Source of the DNA: Streptomyces katrae
GTDB taxonomy: Bacteria; Actinomycetota; Actinomycetes; Streptomycetales; Streptomycetaceae
Direction: 5' to 3'
Length of the DNA: 64,000 nucleotides
Assembly: GCF_002028425.1 (NCBI RefSeq)
Contig: NZ_CP020042.1
Span: 4,997,560-5,061,559, forward strand
The notes beneath the pieces are model-generated. The model was not told the origin of the DNA and did no database searches. It saw only the letters and a list, made by a program, of their open reading frames with translations. Shown piece after piece: positions 15,397-24,781 of the stretch. Both the position numbers and the translations under genes were made by a program. The stretch's first letter is position 1. Every line of letters begins with the position of its first letter.

Positions 15397-16536
15397 GTGA
15401 GCACCCCGCCCCCGCAACCGCCCCGCCCCGCCGGCCCCGGCCCCTCCTGGCCGCCCCCGCCGCCGCAGCCGGGGTGGGGGCCGCCGCCCGGGCCGCCCGC
15501 GCTCAACGGCTTCGCCCTCGCCTCCCTGCTGGTCGGGCTGCTGTGCTTCCCGCCGCTCGGGGTGGTCTTCGGCCTGGTGGCGCTGGCGCAGATCCGGCGC
15601 AGGCACGAGCGGGGCAGGGCGCTGGCGGTCTTCGGCCTGGTGGTCTCCCTGGTGACGACGGCGGTCATGCTGTACGGGCTGACGAGCTACACCCGGCCCT
15701 TCCTGGAGCGCCTGGGCTCGTCGCGGCCGGCTCCGGAGCAGGTGGAGGGCCAGCTGACCGACACGGGCCGGCTGCGGGCGGGCGACTGCTTCAACGTTCC
15801 CGGCGGGGACCTCCTGGACGAGACGCCCTTCACCTACCGCACCGACTGCGCGCGGGTCCACGACGCCGAGGTCACGGCCGCGACGACGCTCGGCCCGGGC
15901 CCCTTCCCCGGCGCCTCGAAGCTCAAGGACAGCGCCACGGAGGCGTGCTGGAAGGCGCAGGACGCCTACGCCATGGACACCTGGGCGCTGCCCGAGTACG
16001 CGGAGATGTACTACTTCGCCCCCACGCGCGAGGCCTGGCGCGCGGGCGACCGCCGGCTGATCTGCGTGATCGGCACGGCGGGGCAGGACCACAAGGGCAG
16101 CCTGCGCAACGACGCGGGGATGCTGACCCCCGAACAGGTCACCCTCCTGACCGCCCTCAACGCGGCGGACGGTGCGCTGGGCAGCGCCCCCGAGCGGGAG
16201 CTCGACGAGGCGCTGCCGGAGTACCGGACGTGGGCCGGGAAGGTGGACGCGGCGCTGGGTGCGGAGGAGCTGGTGCTGCGGGACGCGGCCGCCGCGCACC
16301 CGGAGGCGGGGGTCCGGCTGAAGGAGCTGGCGGCGGCGCGCGCGCAGTGGCAGCGGGCGGCGCGGGCGGTCAGGCCGGCCGACTTCCGGCCGGCGTGGGA
16401 CGCGGCGGAGGGCGCGCTGACCACCGGTACGGAGAAGGCGCTGCGGGGCGCGTACGGATTGTCGACGCGGGTTCCGGAGTGGCTGCAGGGCAGTCGGGGA
16501 GGCTCGGGGCGGGGTCCTTCGTCCGACGCGGCCTGA
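15397..16536 (+). CDS. DUF4190 plus septum-formation-domain membrane protein
   Basis: 379 residues from a GTG. A Pro-rich cytoplasmic head (about 1-35) is followed by two membrane segments, LNGFALASLLVGLLCFPPLGVVFGLVALAQI-type and LAVFGLVVSLVTTAVMLYGL, the DUF4190 arrangement. After about residue 120 an extracytoplasmic domain begins with LRAGDCFNVPG and has paired Cys (TDCARVHDAEV, EACWKAQ, LICVIG), like the septum-formation domain of actinobacteria. The last 150 residues are helical and Ala-rich. The role is probably envelope or division related by family name only; no direct evidence. Confidence 0.75.
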   Translation: MSTPPPQPPRPAGPGPSWPPPPPQPGWGPPPGPPALNGFALASLLVGLLCFPPLGVVFGLVALAQIRRRHERGRALAVFGLVVSLVTTAVMLYGLTSYTRPFLERLGSSRPAPEQVEGQLTDTGRLRAGDCFNVPGGDLLDETPFTYRTDCARVHDAEVTAATTLGPGPFPGASKLKDSATEACWKAQDAYAMDTWALPEYAEMYYFAPTREAWRAGDRRLICVIGTAGQDHKGSLRNDAGMLTPEQVTLLTALNAADGALGSAPERELDEALPEYRTWAGKVDAALGAEELVLRDAAAAHPEAGVRLKELAAARAQWQRAARAVRPADFRPAWDAAEGALTTGTEKALRGAYGLSTRVPEWLQGSRGGSGRGPSSDAA

Positions 16537-16641
16537 GGGCGGCGGAGGGCCTTGGAGGTAACTCGCGGTTACGGGTTTGAGTGACCAGGCTTCATCACAT
16601 CGGGTGAAACTCTGGCCCGCACTTGCACAGCTCAACAGTCG

Positions 16642-16668
16642 GTTGCCAGGGTGTAGCTGTCTGTCAAC
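16642..16668 (+). promoter_or_regulatory. Imperfect inverted repeat upstream of gntR
   Basis: GTTGCCA at 16642-16648 and TGTCAAC at 16662-16668 mirror each other with one mismatch, 17 bases before the GTG start. A possible autoregulatory GntR site; weak. Confidence 0.3.
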
Positions 16669-16684
16669 CTGATGGGAGTGGCCC

Positions 16685-17437
16685 GTGACTTTCGGTGAGC
16701 AGCCGGCCTACCTTCGTGTCGCCGGGGATCTGCGGCGGAAGATCGTCGAAGGCTCCCTGCCCCCGCACACCCGGCTCCCTTCCCAGGCCCGGATCCGCGA
16801 GGAGTACGGGGTGTCCGACACGGTCGCGCTGGAGGCGCGCAAGGTCCTCATGGCGGAGGGACTGGTCGAGGGGCGTTCCGGGTCGGGCACCTACGTGCGC
16901 GAGCAGCCCGTACCGCGCCGGGTGGCGCGCTCCGGCTACCGCACGGGCGGGGCGTCGACCCCGTTCCGGCAGGAGCAGGCCGACTCCGGGGCGAACGGCA
17001 CGTGGGAGTCCAGCAGCGAGCAGACCGCGGCGCCGGCCGACATCGCGACGCGGCTGGGCATCGAACCGGGGGACCGGGTGATGCGCACCCGGTACGTCTT
17101 CCGTGACGCGGGCGAGGCCATGATGCTGTCCACCTCGTGGGAGCCGCTGTCCGTGACGGGACGGACCCCGGTGATGCTGCCGGAGGAGGGCCCGCTGGGG
17201 GGCTCAGGGGTGGTCGACCGGATGGCGGCGATCGACGTGGTCGTGGACAACGTGGTCGAGGAGGTCGGCGCGCGGCCGGGGCTGGCCGAGGAGAACATGA
17301 CGCTCGGCGGCGTGCCGGGACACGTGGTGCTGGTGGTGACGCGGACGTACTACGCGTCGGGACGGGCCGTGGAGACGGCCGATGTGGTCGTCCCGGCCGA
17401 CCGCTACCGGCTCTCCTATCACCTGCCCGTGCGCTGA
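16685..17437 (+). CDS. GntR/HutC-family regulator with UTRA domain
   Basis: A 250-residue protein. The N-terminal winged helix (about 8-72) has the GntR signature YLRVAGDLRRKIVEGSLPPHTRLPSQARIREEYG-type block, ending in GSGTYVRE. The C-terminal UTRA domain (about 100-245) contains TRLGIEPGDRVMRTRYVF and ends PADRYRLSYHLPVR, a HutC-subfamily ligand fold. The start is GTG with GGGAGTGG just upstream. No metabolic operon lies next to it, so the target is unknown; autoregulation is likely. A strong terminator follows. Confidence 0.9.
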   Translation: MTFGEQPAYLRVAGDLRRKIVEGSLPPHTRLPSQARIREEYGVSDTVALEARKVLMAEGLVEGRSGSGTYVREQPVPRRVARSGYRTGGASTPFRQEQADSGANGTWESSSEQTAAPADIATRLGIEPGDRVMRTRYVFRDAGEAMMLSTSWEPLSVTGRTPVMLPEEGPLGGSGVVDRMAAIDVVVDNVVEEVGARPGLAEENMTLGGVPGHVVLVVTRTYYASGRAVETADVVVPADRYRLSYHLPVR

Positions 17438-17451
17438 CCACGCCTTTTCCG

Positions 17452-17488
17452 GCGCCGCCGGGGCTCGTTGCGCGAGCCCCGGCGGCGC
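17452..17488 (+). terminator. Strong terminator after gntR
   Basis: Perfect 16-bp arms at 17452-17467 and 17473-17488 with a 5-nt loop, followed by TTTGG. Confidence 0.85.
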
Positions 17489-17630
17489 TTTGGCACGCCT
17501 GGCCGGATGCGTACGCCCCCAGGTACCTCTTCGTGAAAAACCGTATCCGCTCAGTGAAGGTCGGGCGTAAGCTCGGGCATATGCGCAATGCGGTTTCCTG
17601 GGCAGGAACATCGGCGGAGGGTGGAGCGCG

Positions 17631-17831
17631 ATGAACGACAGCGGTGCCCTGCTTCCATGGCTGGTCATACGTCAGGACGACAACGGCAACCGCTACCGGG
17701 TGGGCCGGTACGCCACCCGGGCCGAGGCCCAGAAGGTCGTCGACGGCTTCGAGGACCGGGGGCACAGGCAGCTCTACTGGGTCGAGCGGATCGGGCAGGC
17801 GGACAGCAGCCCGGCCGCCACGAGGAATTGA
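17631..17831 (+). CDS. Small SPOR-like protein
   Basis: 66 residues, preceded by a GGAGGGTGGAG ribosome site. Its core (WLVIRQDDNGNRYRVGRYATRAEAQKVVDGFEDRG) has the pattern of a single SPOR unit: short strand, turn, strand, then helix with AEAQ. SPOR domains bind denuded peptidoglycan, but here there is no signal peptide or anchor, so a cytoplasmic role is possible. Widely kept in streptomycetes as far as I recall. It ends 33 bases before the Nudix gene and may be co-transcribed. Confidence 0.75.
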   Translation: MNDSGALLPWLVIRQDDNGNRYRVGRYATRAEAQKVVDGFEDRGHRQLYWVERIGQADSSPAATRN

Positions 17832-17864
17832 AGGCCCGCTCAGGGCCTGGCATAGGCTCCGTCC

Positions 17865-18287
17865 ATGACTGTACGCGTGGTCGTGGGCGGAGCCCTTTGT
17901 CGTGACGGGCGCCTGCTGGCTGCCCGCCGCAGCGCACCCCCGGAGCTCGCCGGCCGCTGGGAGCTCCCCGGCGGGAAGGCCGAGCCGGGCGAGACCGTGC
18001 CCGAGGCGCTGGTGCGCGAGCTGCGCGAGGAGCTCGGCGTCGAGACCGAGGCGCTGGAGCGGATCCCGGGCGAGTGGCCGCTGAAGCCCGGACTCGTCCT
18101 GCACGTGTGGACCGCCCGGCTGCTGTCCGGCGAGCCGGCCCCGCTGGAGGACCACGACGAGCTGCGCTGGCTCGCCCCGCACGAGCTGGACTCCGTCGAC
18201 TGGCTCGACCAGGACCGGCCCTTCGTCGCCGAAGCGGGCCGCAGGCTCGCCGGCCAGGGAGCGGCCGGGGCGCACCGGGGCGCGTGA
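17865..18287 (+). CDS. Nudix hydrolase, MutT-like
   Basis: 140 residues. The Nudix box is complete: GGKAEPGETVPEALVRELREELG at about residues 36-58, with the catalytic REXXEE motif. The start VRVVVGGALCRDGRLLAARRS and the WELPGGK block resemble MutT-type 8-oxo-dGTP or CTP pyrophosphohydrolases that clean the nucleotide pool. Likely in one unit with the SPOR-like gene upstream. The last 10 residues are variable. The exact nucleotide is not determined. Confidence 0.9.
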   Translation: MTVRVVVGGALCRDGRLLAARRSAPPELAGRWELPGGKAEPGETVPEALVRELREELGVETEALERIPGEWPLKPGLVLHVWTARLLSGEPAPLEDHDELRWLAPHELDSVDWLDQDRPFVAEAGRRLAGQGAAGAHRGA

Positions 18288-18428
18288 GGATCCCGTTCTA
18301 GGCCGTCTGCGCCACAGTGCGCCGGTGGGTGGGGATCGGGTGGTACGGCGCCCCGAATATCGGGTATGTCGCTATTAGTCCCTATCTCGTCCCCCATTCG
18401 TCCCCGACGAACCTGACTGGGGTCGCTG

Positions 18429-18869
18429 GTGGCCCGGGAAGTGATCGGCGTGATCGACACAGACGGTGAATGTGCCGAGTGGGCCTTCCCCGCCGAGCCC
18501 GGTGCCGTCCGCACCGCCCGCCACGCCGTGCGCGGCGCGCTGCGCTCCTGGGGCCTGGACGCCGTCGGCGATGTGACCGTCCTGCTGGTCAGTGAGCTGG
18601 TCACCAACTCCCTGCGCTACGCCTCGGGTCCCATCGGAGTCCGCCTGGAGCGGCGCAATCCCGCCGCCCCGGGCCTCACGGGCGGCCCGGCCCTCCTCGT
18701 GGAAGTCTCCGATCCGCTTCCGGATCCGCCCCGCGAACGGGTCGCCGACGCCGACGACGAGGGCGGCCGCGGACTCCACCTCGTCGCCGTCTCCGCGCGC
18801 CGCTGGGGCACCCGGCACGGGAAGTCGGGGAAAACCGTGTGGTTCGAGTTGGCTCTTCCTGGTGAGTAA
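18429..18869 (+). CDS. Stand-alone HATPase_c2 (RsbW-like) regulatory kinase
   Basis: 146 residues from a GTG, essentially one GHKL ATPase domain: N-box VLLVSELVTNSLRYA (about 56-70) and G-box DEGGRGLHLVAVSARRWG, ending KTVWFELALP. Streptomycetes carry many such anti-sigma-type kinases that act with SpoIIE phosphatases and STAS proteins. The domain closely resembles the C-terminal kinase of the SpoIIE protein encoded 172 bases downstream, which suggests recent duplication and possible partnership. No ribosome site stands out, so the exact start is uncertain. 18288-18428 and 18870-19041 show no further genes. Confidence 0.85.
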   Translation: MAREVIGVIDTDGECAEWAFPAEPGAVRTARHAVRGALRSWGLDAVGDVTVLLVSELVTNSLRYASGPIGVRLERRNPAAPGLTGGPALLVEVSDPLPDPPRERVADADDEGGRGLHLVAVSARRWGTRHGKSGKTVWFELALPGE

Positions 18870-19041
18870 CAAGGAGAAGGGCGGCAGGGGTCTCCGGGAG
18901 CGCGTCAGGGATGACCGCCAGACGTGGCCGGAAAACAACGGGACCCTTTTGTGATCGTGAACGCCGTGCCGTACGGGGCCGTGGTGCTGAATACTTCGGT
19001 CATGGCCGGTCCGGTTGCGGTGAGCTGGAGGGGACGGTCGC

Positions 19042-21669
19042 GTGAGCGAGATACCTGCGCAGGCACATCAGACCCGAGTGCCCGGGGAGTCGTGGCACGA
19101 CTCCATGTGGCACAGCAGTCCGCCTGGCTCGATATATGACTACATAAAGGTCGCGTCGTTCTCGATCGGCCCGGACGGGCTGGTCGACCAGTGGAGCCTG
19201 CGCGCCGAGGAACTGTTCGGACTTCCCGCAGCCCAGACCGTGGGCCGCGATCCGGTCGAGGCCTTCATGCCCCCCGAACTGCGCGACGGCGGGCACCGCA
19301 AGGTCGCGGAGATCCTCGACGGCAAGGAATGGACCGGCCTGGTCCCCTTCCGCATCCCCGGCGGCACCGGCGCGCACGGCGTGGCCGAGATCTACGTGAT
19401 GCCCACCCAGACCGAGACCGGCGAGCGGGCCGCGCTCTGCGTCGTGGTCGACGTACGCGCACTGCGACGCATCGAATCCGACCTCGCCGCATCGCAGGCC
19501 ATATTCGGCCAATCTCCCTTCGGGTTCCTGCTCTTCGGCACCGACCTCACCGTGCAGCGCGCCAACCGCCGCTTCGCCACCGTGTTCGGCGGAGCCGCCG
19601 AGGAACACCGCGGCCGCACCGTGCACGACTACCTGCCCCCGCACGAGGCCGACCGCATGACCGTTGCGCTGCGCCGCGTCCTGGAGACCGGCGAATCCGT
19701 CACCGACCTGCGGATCACCGGAGCCACCCCCGGCAGCCGCGAAAACCGCCACTGGTCCATCAACCTCTACCGCGTCCACGACGGCACCGGCCGCCCCATC
19801 GGCGTCGCCGGCCTCGGCACCGACGTCACCCGGCGCCACCTCGCCGCCCGCGAAGCCGCCGGCGTCCGCCGCAACCTCGCCCTCCTCAACGAGGCCGGGC
19901 ACCGCATCGGCAACTCCCTCGACCTGGAGACCACCGCCCGCGAACTCCTCGACGTCACCGTCCCCGGCTTCTGCGACGTCGCCGCCGTCGACCTCTACGA
20001 AGGCCTCCTGACCGGCGACGACGACCGCCCCGCCCGCCCGCAGGGCCCCGGCGTGCCCTCCCTGCCCGGGCAGGGCGCCCGCCGCGCCCCCTCCGCCCCG
20101 CTCCGGCGCGTCGCCTTCGCCTCCGCCGTGTCCGACGCCCCGCTCTCGGGGCCCGGCGCCCCCGCCGCCGTGGGGGAGACCCACCGCTACCCGGCCGCCT
20201 CCCCCGGCGCCGTCGCCCTGCGCACCGCACGGACCCGGCTCATCGACGGAGGCGGATCCGACGACCGCGTCCAGTCCACCCTCATCGTGCCGATGGTCGC
20301 CCACGACACCGTCGTCGGCCTCGCCCAGTTCTCCCGCACCAAGGGCAGCGAACCCTTCGGCGAACGGGACCGGGCCGTCGCCGTCGAACTCGCCGCCCGC
20401 GCCGCCGTCTGCATCGACAACGCCCGCCTCTACCGGCGCGAACACGAACGCGCCCTGATCCTCCAGCGCAGCCTCCTGCCCCCCGGCGACCCCGAAGCGG
20501 CCGGCCTGGACATCGCCTGCCGCTACCTGCCCGGCAACGCCGCCACCGAGGTCGGCGGCGACTGGTTCGACGTCATCGAACTGCCCGGGCACCGCACCGC
20601 CCTGGTCGTCGGCGACGTCATGGGCCGCGGGCTGCGCGCCGCCGTCGCCATGGGCGAACTGCGGACCGCCGTACGCACCCTCGCCCTGCTCGACCTCGAA
20701 CCCGCCGAGGTCCTCACCGCCCTCGACGAGGTAGCCCGCGGCCTCGGCGCACCCGGCGGCGCCCAGCAGGCCTCCCGCTCCGCCCTGCACTCCCGCGACG
20801 CCGACCGCTCCGAGGTCTACCTCGCCACCTGCGTCTACGCCGTCTACGACCCGGTGACCCGGCGCTGCACCATCGCCAACGCCGGCCACATGCCGCCCGT
20901 CCTGGTCGAACCCGCCGAGGACGGCGCCGCCCCCCGCCCCGGCCTGCTGCTGGAGATCCCCACCGGCATGCCGCTCGGCGTCGGCGGCGAACCCTTCGAG
21001 GAGGTCGAGGTGGAACTCCCCGAGGGCGCCCTGCTCGCCCTCTACACCGACGGGCTCGTCGAATCCCGCGACCACCCCCTGGAGGAGGGGCTGCGCGGAC
21101 TGCGCGGAGCCGTCGCGGACCCGGGCCGCCCGCTGGAGGAGGTCTGCGACCACGTCCTGAACACCCTGCACACCCGCCACGGCGAGGACGACATCGCCCT
21201 GCTGATGGCCCGCGTCCAGGGACTGCCCGTGGAAGCCGTCGGCGACTGGCAGCTCCCCCGCGAGGCCCGCTCGGTCGGCCGCGCCCGCGAACTGGCCCGC
21301 ACCAAACTGCCCGCCTGGGGCCTGGAGGGACTCCTCGACACCACGGAACTGCTGGTCAGCGAGCTCGTCACCAACGCCCTGCGGTACGGGGAGGGCGAGA
21401 TCCGGCTCCGGCTGCTGCTCGACCGGACCCTGGTGTGCGAGGTCTGGGACGCCAACCTGGCCCAGCCCCGCCGCCGCCGCGCCCGGGACACCGACGAGGG
21501 CGGCCGCGGCCTGCAACTGGTCGGCCTGCTCTCGGCGGGCTGGGGCACCCGGCGCACCCACCGGGGCAAGACGGTCTGGTTCGAGCTCCCGCTCCCCATG
21601 CCGGGCGCCGCCCCGGACGAGACGGGCGCCGAACTCTCGGCGGAGCAGCTGCTGAGCATGTACGGGTGA
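19042..21669 (+). CDS. PAS-PAS-GAF-SpoIIE phosphatase with C-terminal HATPase
   Basis: 875 residues from a GTG with GGAGGGG upstream. Order: two PAS domains (about 30-145 and 150-270; WSLRAEELFG and QSPFGFLLFGTDL mark their starts), a GAF domain (about 280-460) with a Pro/Ala-rich insert, a PP2C-type SpoIIE phosphatase (about 490-715) with GGDWFDV near 505, GDVMGRG near 524, NAGHMPP near 613 and DGLVE near 668, and an RsbW-like kinase (about 735-850) with ELVTNALRYG near 775 and DEGGRGLQLV near 819. It is soluble and should sense a signal through PAS/GAF and switch an anti-anti-sigma factor; phosphatase and kinase in one chain may act in opposition. Confidence 0.95.
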   Translation: MSEIPAQAHQTRVPGESWHDSMWHSSPPGSIYDYIKVASFSIGPDGLVDQWSLRAEELFGLPAAQTVGRDPVEAFMPPELRDGGHRKVAEILDGKEWTGLVPFRIPGGTGAHGVAEIYVMPTQTETGERAALCVVVDVRALRRIESDLAASQAIFGQSPFGFLLFGTDLTVQRANRRFATVFGGAAEEHRGRTVHDYLPPHEADRMTVALRRVLETGESVTDLRITGATPGSRENRHWSINLYRVHDGTGRPIGVAGLGTDVTRRHLAAREAAGVRRNLALLNEAGHRIGNSLDLETTARELLDVTVPGFCDVAAVDLYEGLLTGDDDRPARPQGPGVPSLPGQGARRAPSAPLRRVAFASAVSDAPLSGPGAPAAVGETHRYPAASPGAVALRTARTRLIDGGGSDDRVQSTLIVPMVAHDTVVGLAQFSRTKGSEPFGERDRAVAVELAARAAVCIDNARLYRREHERALILQRSLLPPGDPEAAGLDIACRYLPGNAATEVGGDWFDVIELPGHRTALVVGDVMGRGLRAAVAMGELRTAVRTLALLDLEPAEVLTALDEVARGLGAPGGAQQASRSALHSRDADRSEVYLATCVYAVYDPVTRRCTIANAGHMPPVLVEPAEDGAAPRPGLLLEIPTGMPLGVGGEPFEEVEVELPEGALLALYTDGLVESRDHPLEEGLRGLRGAVADPGRPLEEVCDHVLNTLHTRHGEDDIALLMARVQGLPVEAVGDWQLPREARSVGRARELARTKLPAWGLEGLLDTTELLVSELVTNALRYGEGEIRLRLLLDRTLVCEVWDANLAQPRRRRARDTDEGGRGLQLVGLLSAGWGTRRTHRGKTVWFELPLPMPGAAPDETGAELSAEQLLSMYG

Positions 21670-21708
21670 GGGGGGCCGCTGCGTCTGTGCCGAGGGCGGC
21701 CGCCGCGG

Positions 21709-22425
21709 CTACGCCGCCCGGGCTTTGAGGGCGGCCAGGCGGGCCTCGATCTCCGAGGCCCTGCCCAACTCCTCCAGCGACTCGAACTGAGCGTCCAGCG
21801 AGGACGCCGCCAGCTCCTGCCGGCCCAGGGCCATGGCCTCCTCGCGCCGCACCTTCTCCTCGAAGCGGTGCAGGTCGCTCGTCGGATCCAGCACGTCGAC
21901 GTCCTTCACGGCGTCCAGCATCGCGTTCTGCGCCTGCGCCGTCCGCGCCCGCGCCACCAGCTCGTCCCGCTTGGCCTGGAGCTGCGTCAGCTTGTCCTTC
22001 ATCGAGTCCAGCCCCGCCCTGAGCTTGTCGACGACCTCCGTCTGGGCGGCGATCACCGGCGCGGACACCCCCGCCTCCCTCTCCGACTGCATCTGCCGCC
22101 CCAGGGCCACCTTCGCCAGGTTGTCGAACCGGTCCGCCTCCGCCGTCGCCCCCGACGCCCGCAGCCCGTCCGCCTTCCGGCTCGCCGCGAGCGCCTTCGT
22201 GCCCCACTCGGCGGCCGCGTCCACGTCCTCCTTGTGGTCGGCCTCCAGCATCCGCAGGTTGCCGATGGTGGTGGCCACCGCCTGCTCGGCCTCCGAGATG
22301 TTGTTCGCGTAGTCGCGGATCAGCTGGTCGAGCATCTTCTGCGGATCCTCCGCCTGGTCCAGCAGGGCGTTGATGTCGGCCTTCGCGAGCTGGGTGACAC
22401 GGCCGAGGATGGTCTGCTTGCTCAC
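21709..22425 (-). CDS. pspA: PspA/IM30-family membrane-stress protein
   Basis: 238 residues from the GTG at 22425 with GGAGGG just upstream. The opening SKQTILGRVTQLAKADINALLDQAEDPQKML is the PspA amphipathic start, followed by near-continuous coiled-coil helices (AEQAVATTIGNLRMLEADH, EVVDKLRAGLDSMKDKLTQLQAKRDELVARA) and ending SLEELGRASEIEARLAALKARA. PspA/Vipp1 proteins polymerise on the inner membrane face and protect it from stress. The gene follows the TPM-domain gene by 49 bases on the same strand, so the two are very likely one operon. Confidence 0.95.
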   Translation of the reverse strand: MSKQTILGRVTQLAKADINALLDQAEDPQKMLDQLIRDYANNISEAEQAVATTIGNLRMLEADHKEDVDAAAEWGTKALAASRKADGLRASGATAEADRFDNLAKVALGRQMQSEREAGVSAPVIAAQTEVVDKLRAGLDSMKDKLTQLQAKRDELVARARTAQAQNAMLDAVKDVDVLDPTSDLHRFEEKVRREEAMALGRQELAASSLDAQFESLEELGRASEIEARLAALKARAA

Positions 22426-22474
22426 GGGGGGTCCCTCCAGGGGGTCGCTGGTCACGGGGTGGGTGGTGCGCCGT

Positions 22475-24640
22475 TCAGAAGCGGCCGCCGCCGCCCATGC
22501 GGCCCCGGGTGCCCTGGCCGCCGAAGGAGCCCGGGCCGCTGCCGCCACCGCCGCCGCCGCTCCCGAAGCCTCCGCCACCGAAGCCGCCGCCTCCGCCTCC
22601 GCCTCCGCCGAAGCCGCCCCGGCCGCCGCCGCGCAGGAGTTCGCCGAGGATGATCCCGCCGAGGACCGCCCCGCCCCGGCCGCCGCCCGCCCGCTGCCCG
22701 GCGTACGGGTTCCGGTACTCCCGTACGTCCTGCTCCGCCAGCTGCTGCGCCTCCCGCGCCAGGGAGTCCGCCCGCTGAGCCTCCGCCAGCGCGCCCGCCG
22801 GGTCCCCGTCCGCCAGGGACACCGACCGCTCCAAGTGCCGCTGCGCCTCCGCCAGCCGGGTGCGGGCCTCGCTGCCCACGGCGCCCCGGCTCGTGGTGAC
22901 GTAGTCCGTCGCCGCGCCGACCGCACTGCGGGCCGACCACTGGGCCTGGTCCAGCAGGGCCGCCGCCCGCCGCCGCCCCGACTCCTGCTCCCGCGCACCC
23001 GCCAGGGCCTCGTCCAGCGCCGCGTCGGCCTCCTCGACCCGGCGCAGCGCGTCGATCGGGTCGTACCGGCCGGCCGCCTGCTCCCGCCGCACGTCGGCCA
23101 GTACGGACTCCGCCCGGCCGATCCGGCCCCGCAGGTCCGCCGTGGAGGAGCCCGCCGTCGTGCCGGTCAGCAGGCCGCGCGCGTCGGCGAGGTCGGTCTC
23201 CGTCTCGGTGAGGGCACCCGGCAGCTTCCCCGCCGCCTCCGCCAGCTCCTGGGCACGCCGCTCCACCGCGTCCACCAGCGTCGCCGCCTGGTCCACCGCC
23301 CCCTCGGCGGCCCGCACGTGCACCGCCGCCCGGCCGCTGTCCCCGCCGTCCAGCGCCGCCCGTGCCTCGCCGAGACTGGTCGTCGCGAACAGCAGCCGGT
23401 CCTTCGCCTGTTCGGCGTGGGAGGCCACCGGCGCCGACGCGGAGTCCGCGTACCGGCCGGCCAGGGCCGTCAGGGTCGCCGTGGCCGTCGTCGTCCGTCC
23501 GGTCAGCTCCCGGAAACGGGCCTCCACCGCGGCCAGGGCCTGCGGGGCGTTCTTCTCCAGGTCCCGCAGCCGGTCGAAGGCCGCCGACTCGGCGTCCAGC
23601 CGCCGGTTCGCCTCCGCGCAGCGGGCCAGGATCTCCTCCAGCATCCGGCGGCGGGTGGCGTCGTCCTCGGGGTAGGCGTCGTCCAGCTGCTGGCGCAGCC
23701 GGAAGGCCTGCATCAGCTCGCCCTTGGCGTAGGCGACCGCCCTGGTGAAGGAGGTGACCGCCTCCTCGCCGAACTGGGCGGTGGCGAAGCCGAGTTCCTC
23801 CGTGCTCGTGCGGATCGCGTCGTCGGTCTCCACCAGCAGCGTCCTGGCCCGCGCGTCCACCTCCGCGAGCGGGGCCGGCTCCGCCCGCCGCCCGTCCCAC
23901 CCGGGGTGCGCGGTCGCCGTCCCACGGCCGCCGCCCCCGCCGCGCCTGCGGCGACGGCTCACCGCGTACGCCCCGAGCGCCCCGGCCGCGCCGACGGCGA
24001 CCACCGGGAGCACGTAGTCCCCGACCCCGCTCTCCCCCTTCGCCGCGCCACCGCCCGGGTTCGCCGGGCCGGGGGTGATGGCCGGCACGGGGACGCGCTG
24101 GCCGCCGAGCACCGCGTCGTAGCCGTTGGCCGCGCCGATGGCGGCGCCCGCCCAGTCGTTCTGCCGCAGGGCCGGCTCGATGGCGGTACGGGCGACGTCG
24201 GCGAGCTGCGCCTCGGTGAAACCGGAGTCGACGTCTGCCGAATAGGCGTACTGGCGGGAGCCGGTGGCCACCGCGAGCAGGAGGTCGTCCTGCCCGAAGC
24301 CGTTCTTCTGGGCGGTGGCGTCGGCCCAGCTCTGGGGGGAGCGGTCGGAGAAGTCGTGCACGTAGGTGACGAACAGCTGGATCCGCCGGTCGGAGTACAG
24401 CCGCTCCAGCGCGGCGACGACGGCGGGCCGACGGTTCCCGAGGGCGCCCACCCGGTCGGTGATCTGCCCCTGCTCCAGGGTGACGGGATCCTCGGCCCAT
24501 GCCCCGGGCGCCGCCACACCCCACCATCCGGCGAGCGCCAACAACACGACGACGAGACGGAGGGCGTGACGCGGCGCGGGACGCTGTCGCGACGTCCGGG
24601 CTCTCGGCGGGTACACATTTGGCAGGGTATGGGCGGTCAT
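22475..24640 (-). CDS. TPM-domain membrane protein with Gly-rich tail
   Basis: 721 residues from the ATG at 24640. A signal peptide ends near residue 49 (APGAWA). The TPM domain (about 55-170) includes RIQLFVTYVHDFSDRSPQSWADATAQ and DLLLAVATGSRQYAYS. One membrane segment follows (YVLPVVAVGAAGALGAYAV, about 208-228), then a basic stretch, a long cytoplasmic helical region of about 400 residues rich in Ala, Arg and Glu, and a tail of about 60 residues that is over half Gly. TPM proteins act in photosystem repair in plants and in envelope processes in bacteria. With the downstream pspA it forms a probable membrane-maintenance unit. Confidence 0.85.
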   Translation of the reverse strand: MTAHTLPNVYPPRARTSRQRPAPRHALRLVVVLLALAGWWGVAAPGAWAEDPVTLEQGQITDRVGALGNRRPAVVAALERLYSDRRIQLFVTYVHDFSDRSPQSWADATAQKNGFGQDDLLLAVATGSRQYAYSADVDSGFTEAQLADVARTAIEPALRQNDWAGAAIGAANGYDAVLGGQRVPVPAITPGPANPGGGAAKGESGVGDYVLPVVAVGAAGALGAYAVSRRRRRGGGGGRGTATAHPGWDGRRAEPAPLAEVDARARTLLVETDDAIRTSTEELGFATAQFGEEAVTSFTRAVAYAKGELMQAFRLRQQLDDAYPEDDATRRRMLEEILARCAEANRRLDAESAAFDRLRDLEKNAPQALAAVEARFRELTGRTTTATATLTALAGRYADSASAPVASHAEQAKDRLLFATTSLGEARAALDGGDSGRAAVHVRAAEGAVDQAATLVDAVERRAQELAEAAGKLPGALTETETDLADARGLLTGTTAGSSTADLRGRIGRAESVLADVRREQAAGRYDPIDALRRVEEADAALDEALAGAREQESGRRRAAALLDQAQWSARSAVGAATDYVTTSRGAVGSEARTRLAEAQRHLERSVSLADGDPAGALAEAQRADSLAREAQQLAEQDVREYRNPYAGQRAGGGRGGAVLGGIILGELLRGGGRGGFGGGGGGGGGFGGGGFGSGGGGGGSGPGSFGGQGTRGRMGGGGRF

Positions 24641-24781
24641 GGGGGGCCGCACCCGGAGGGGCCTGGCGGGCCCCGGCCCGGGCCCGGCCGGCCGCATCCG
24701 GGAGGCGGGTGGGCAGCCGCTGCCCCGGGCCGGTCCCTCGAGGGGGGATGGCGGCCCGCGCCGAGGGGTGCGCGAAGCGAA

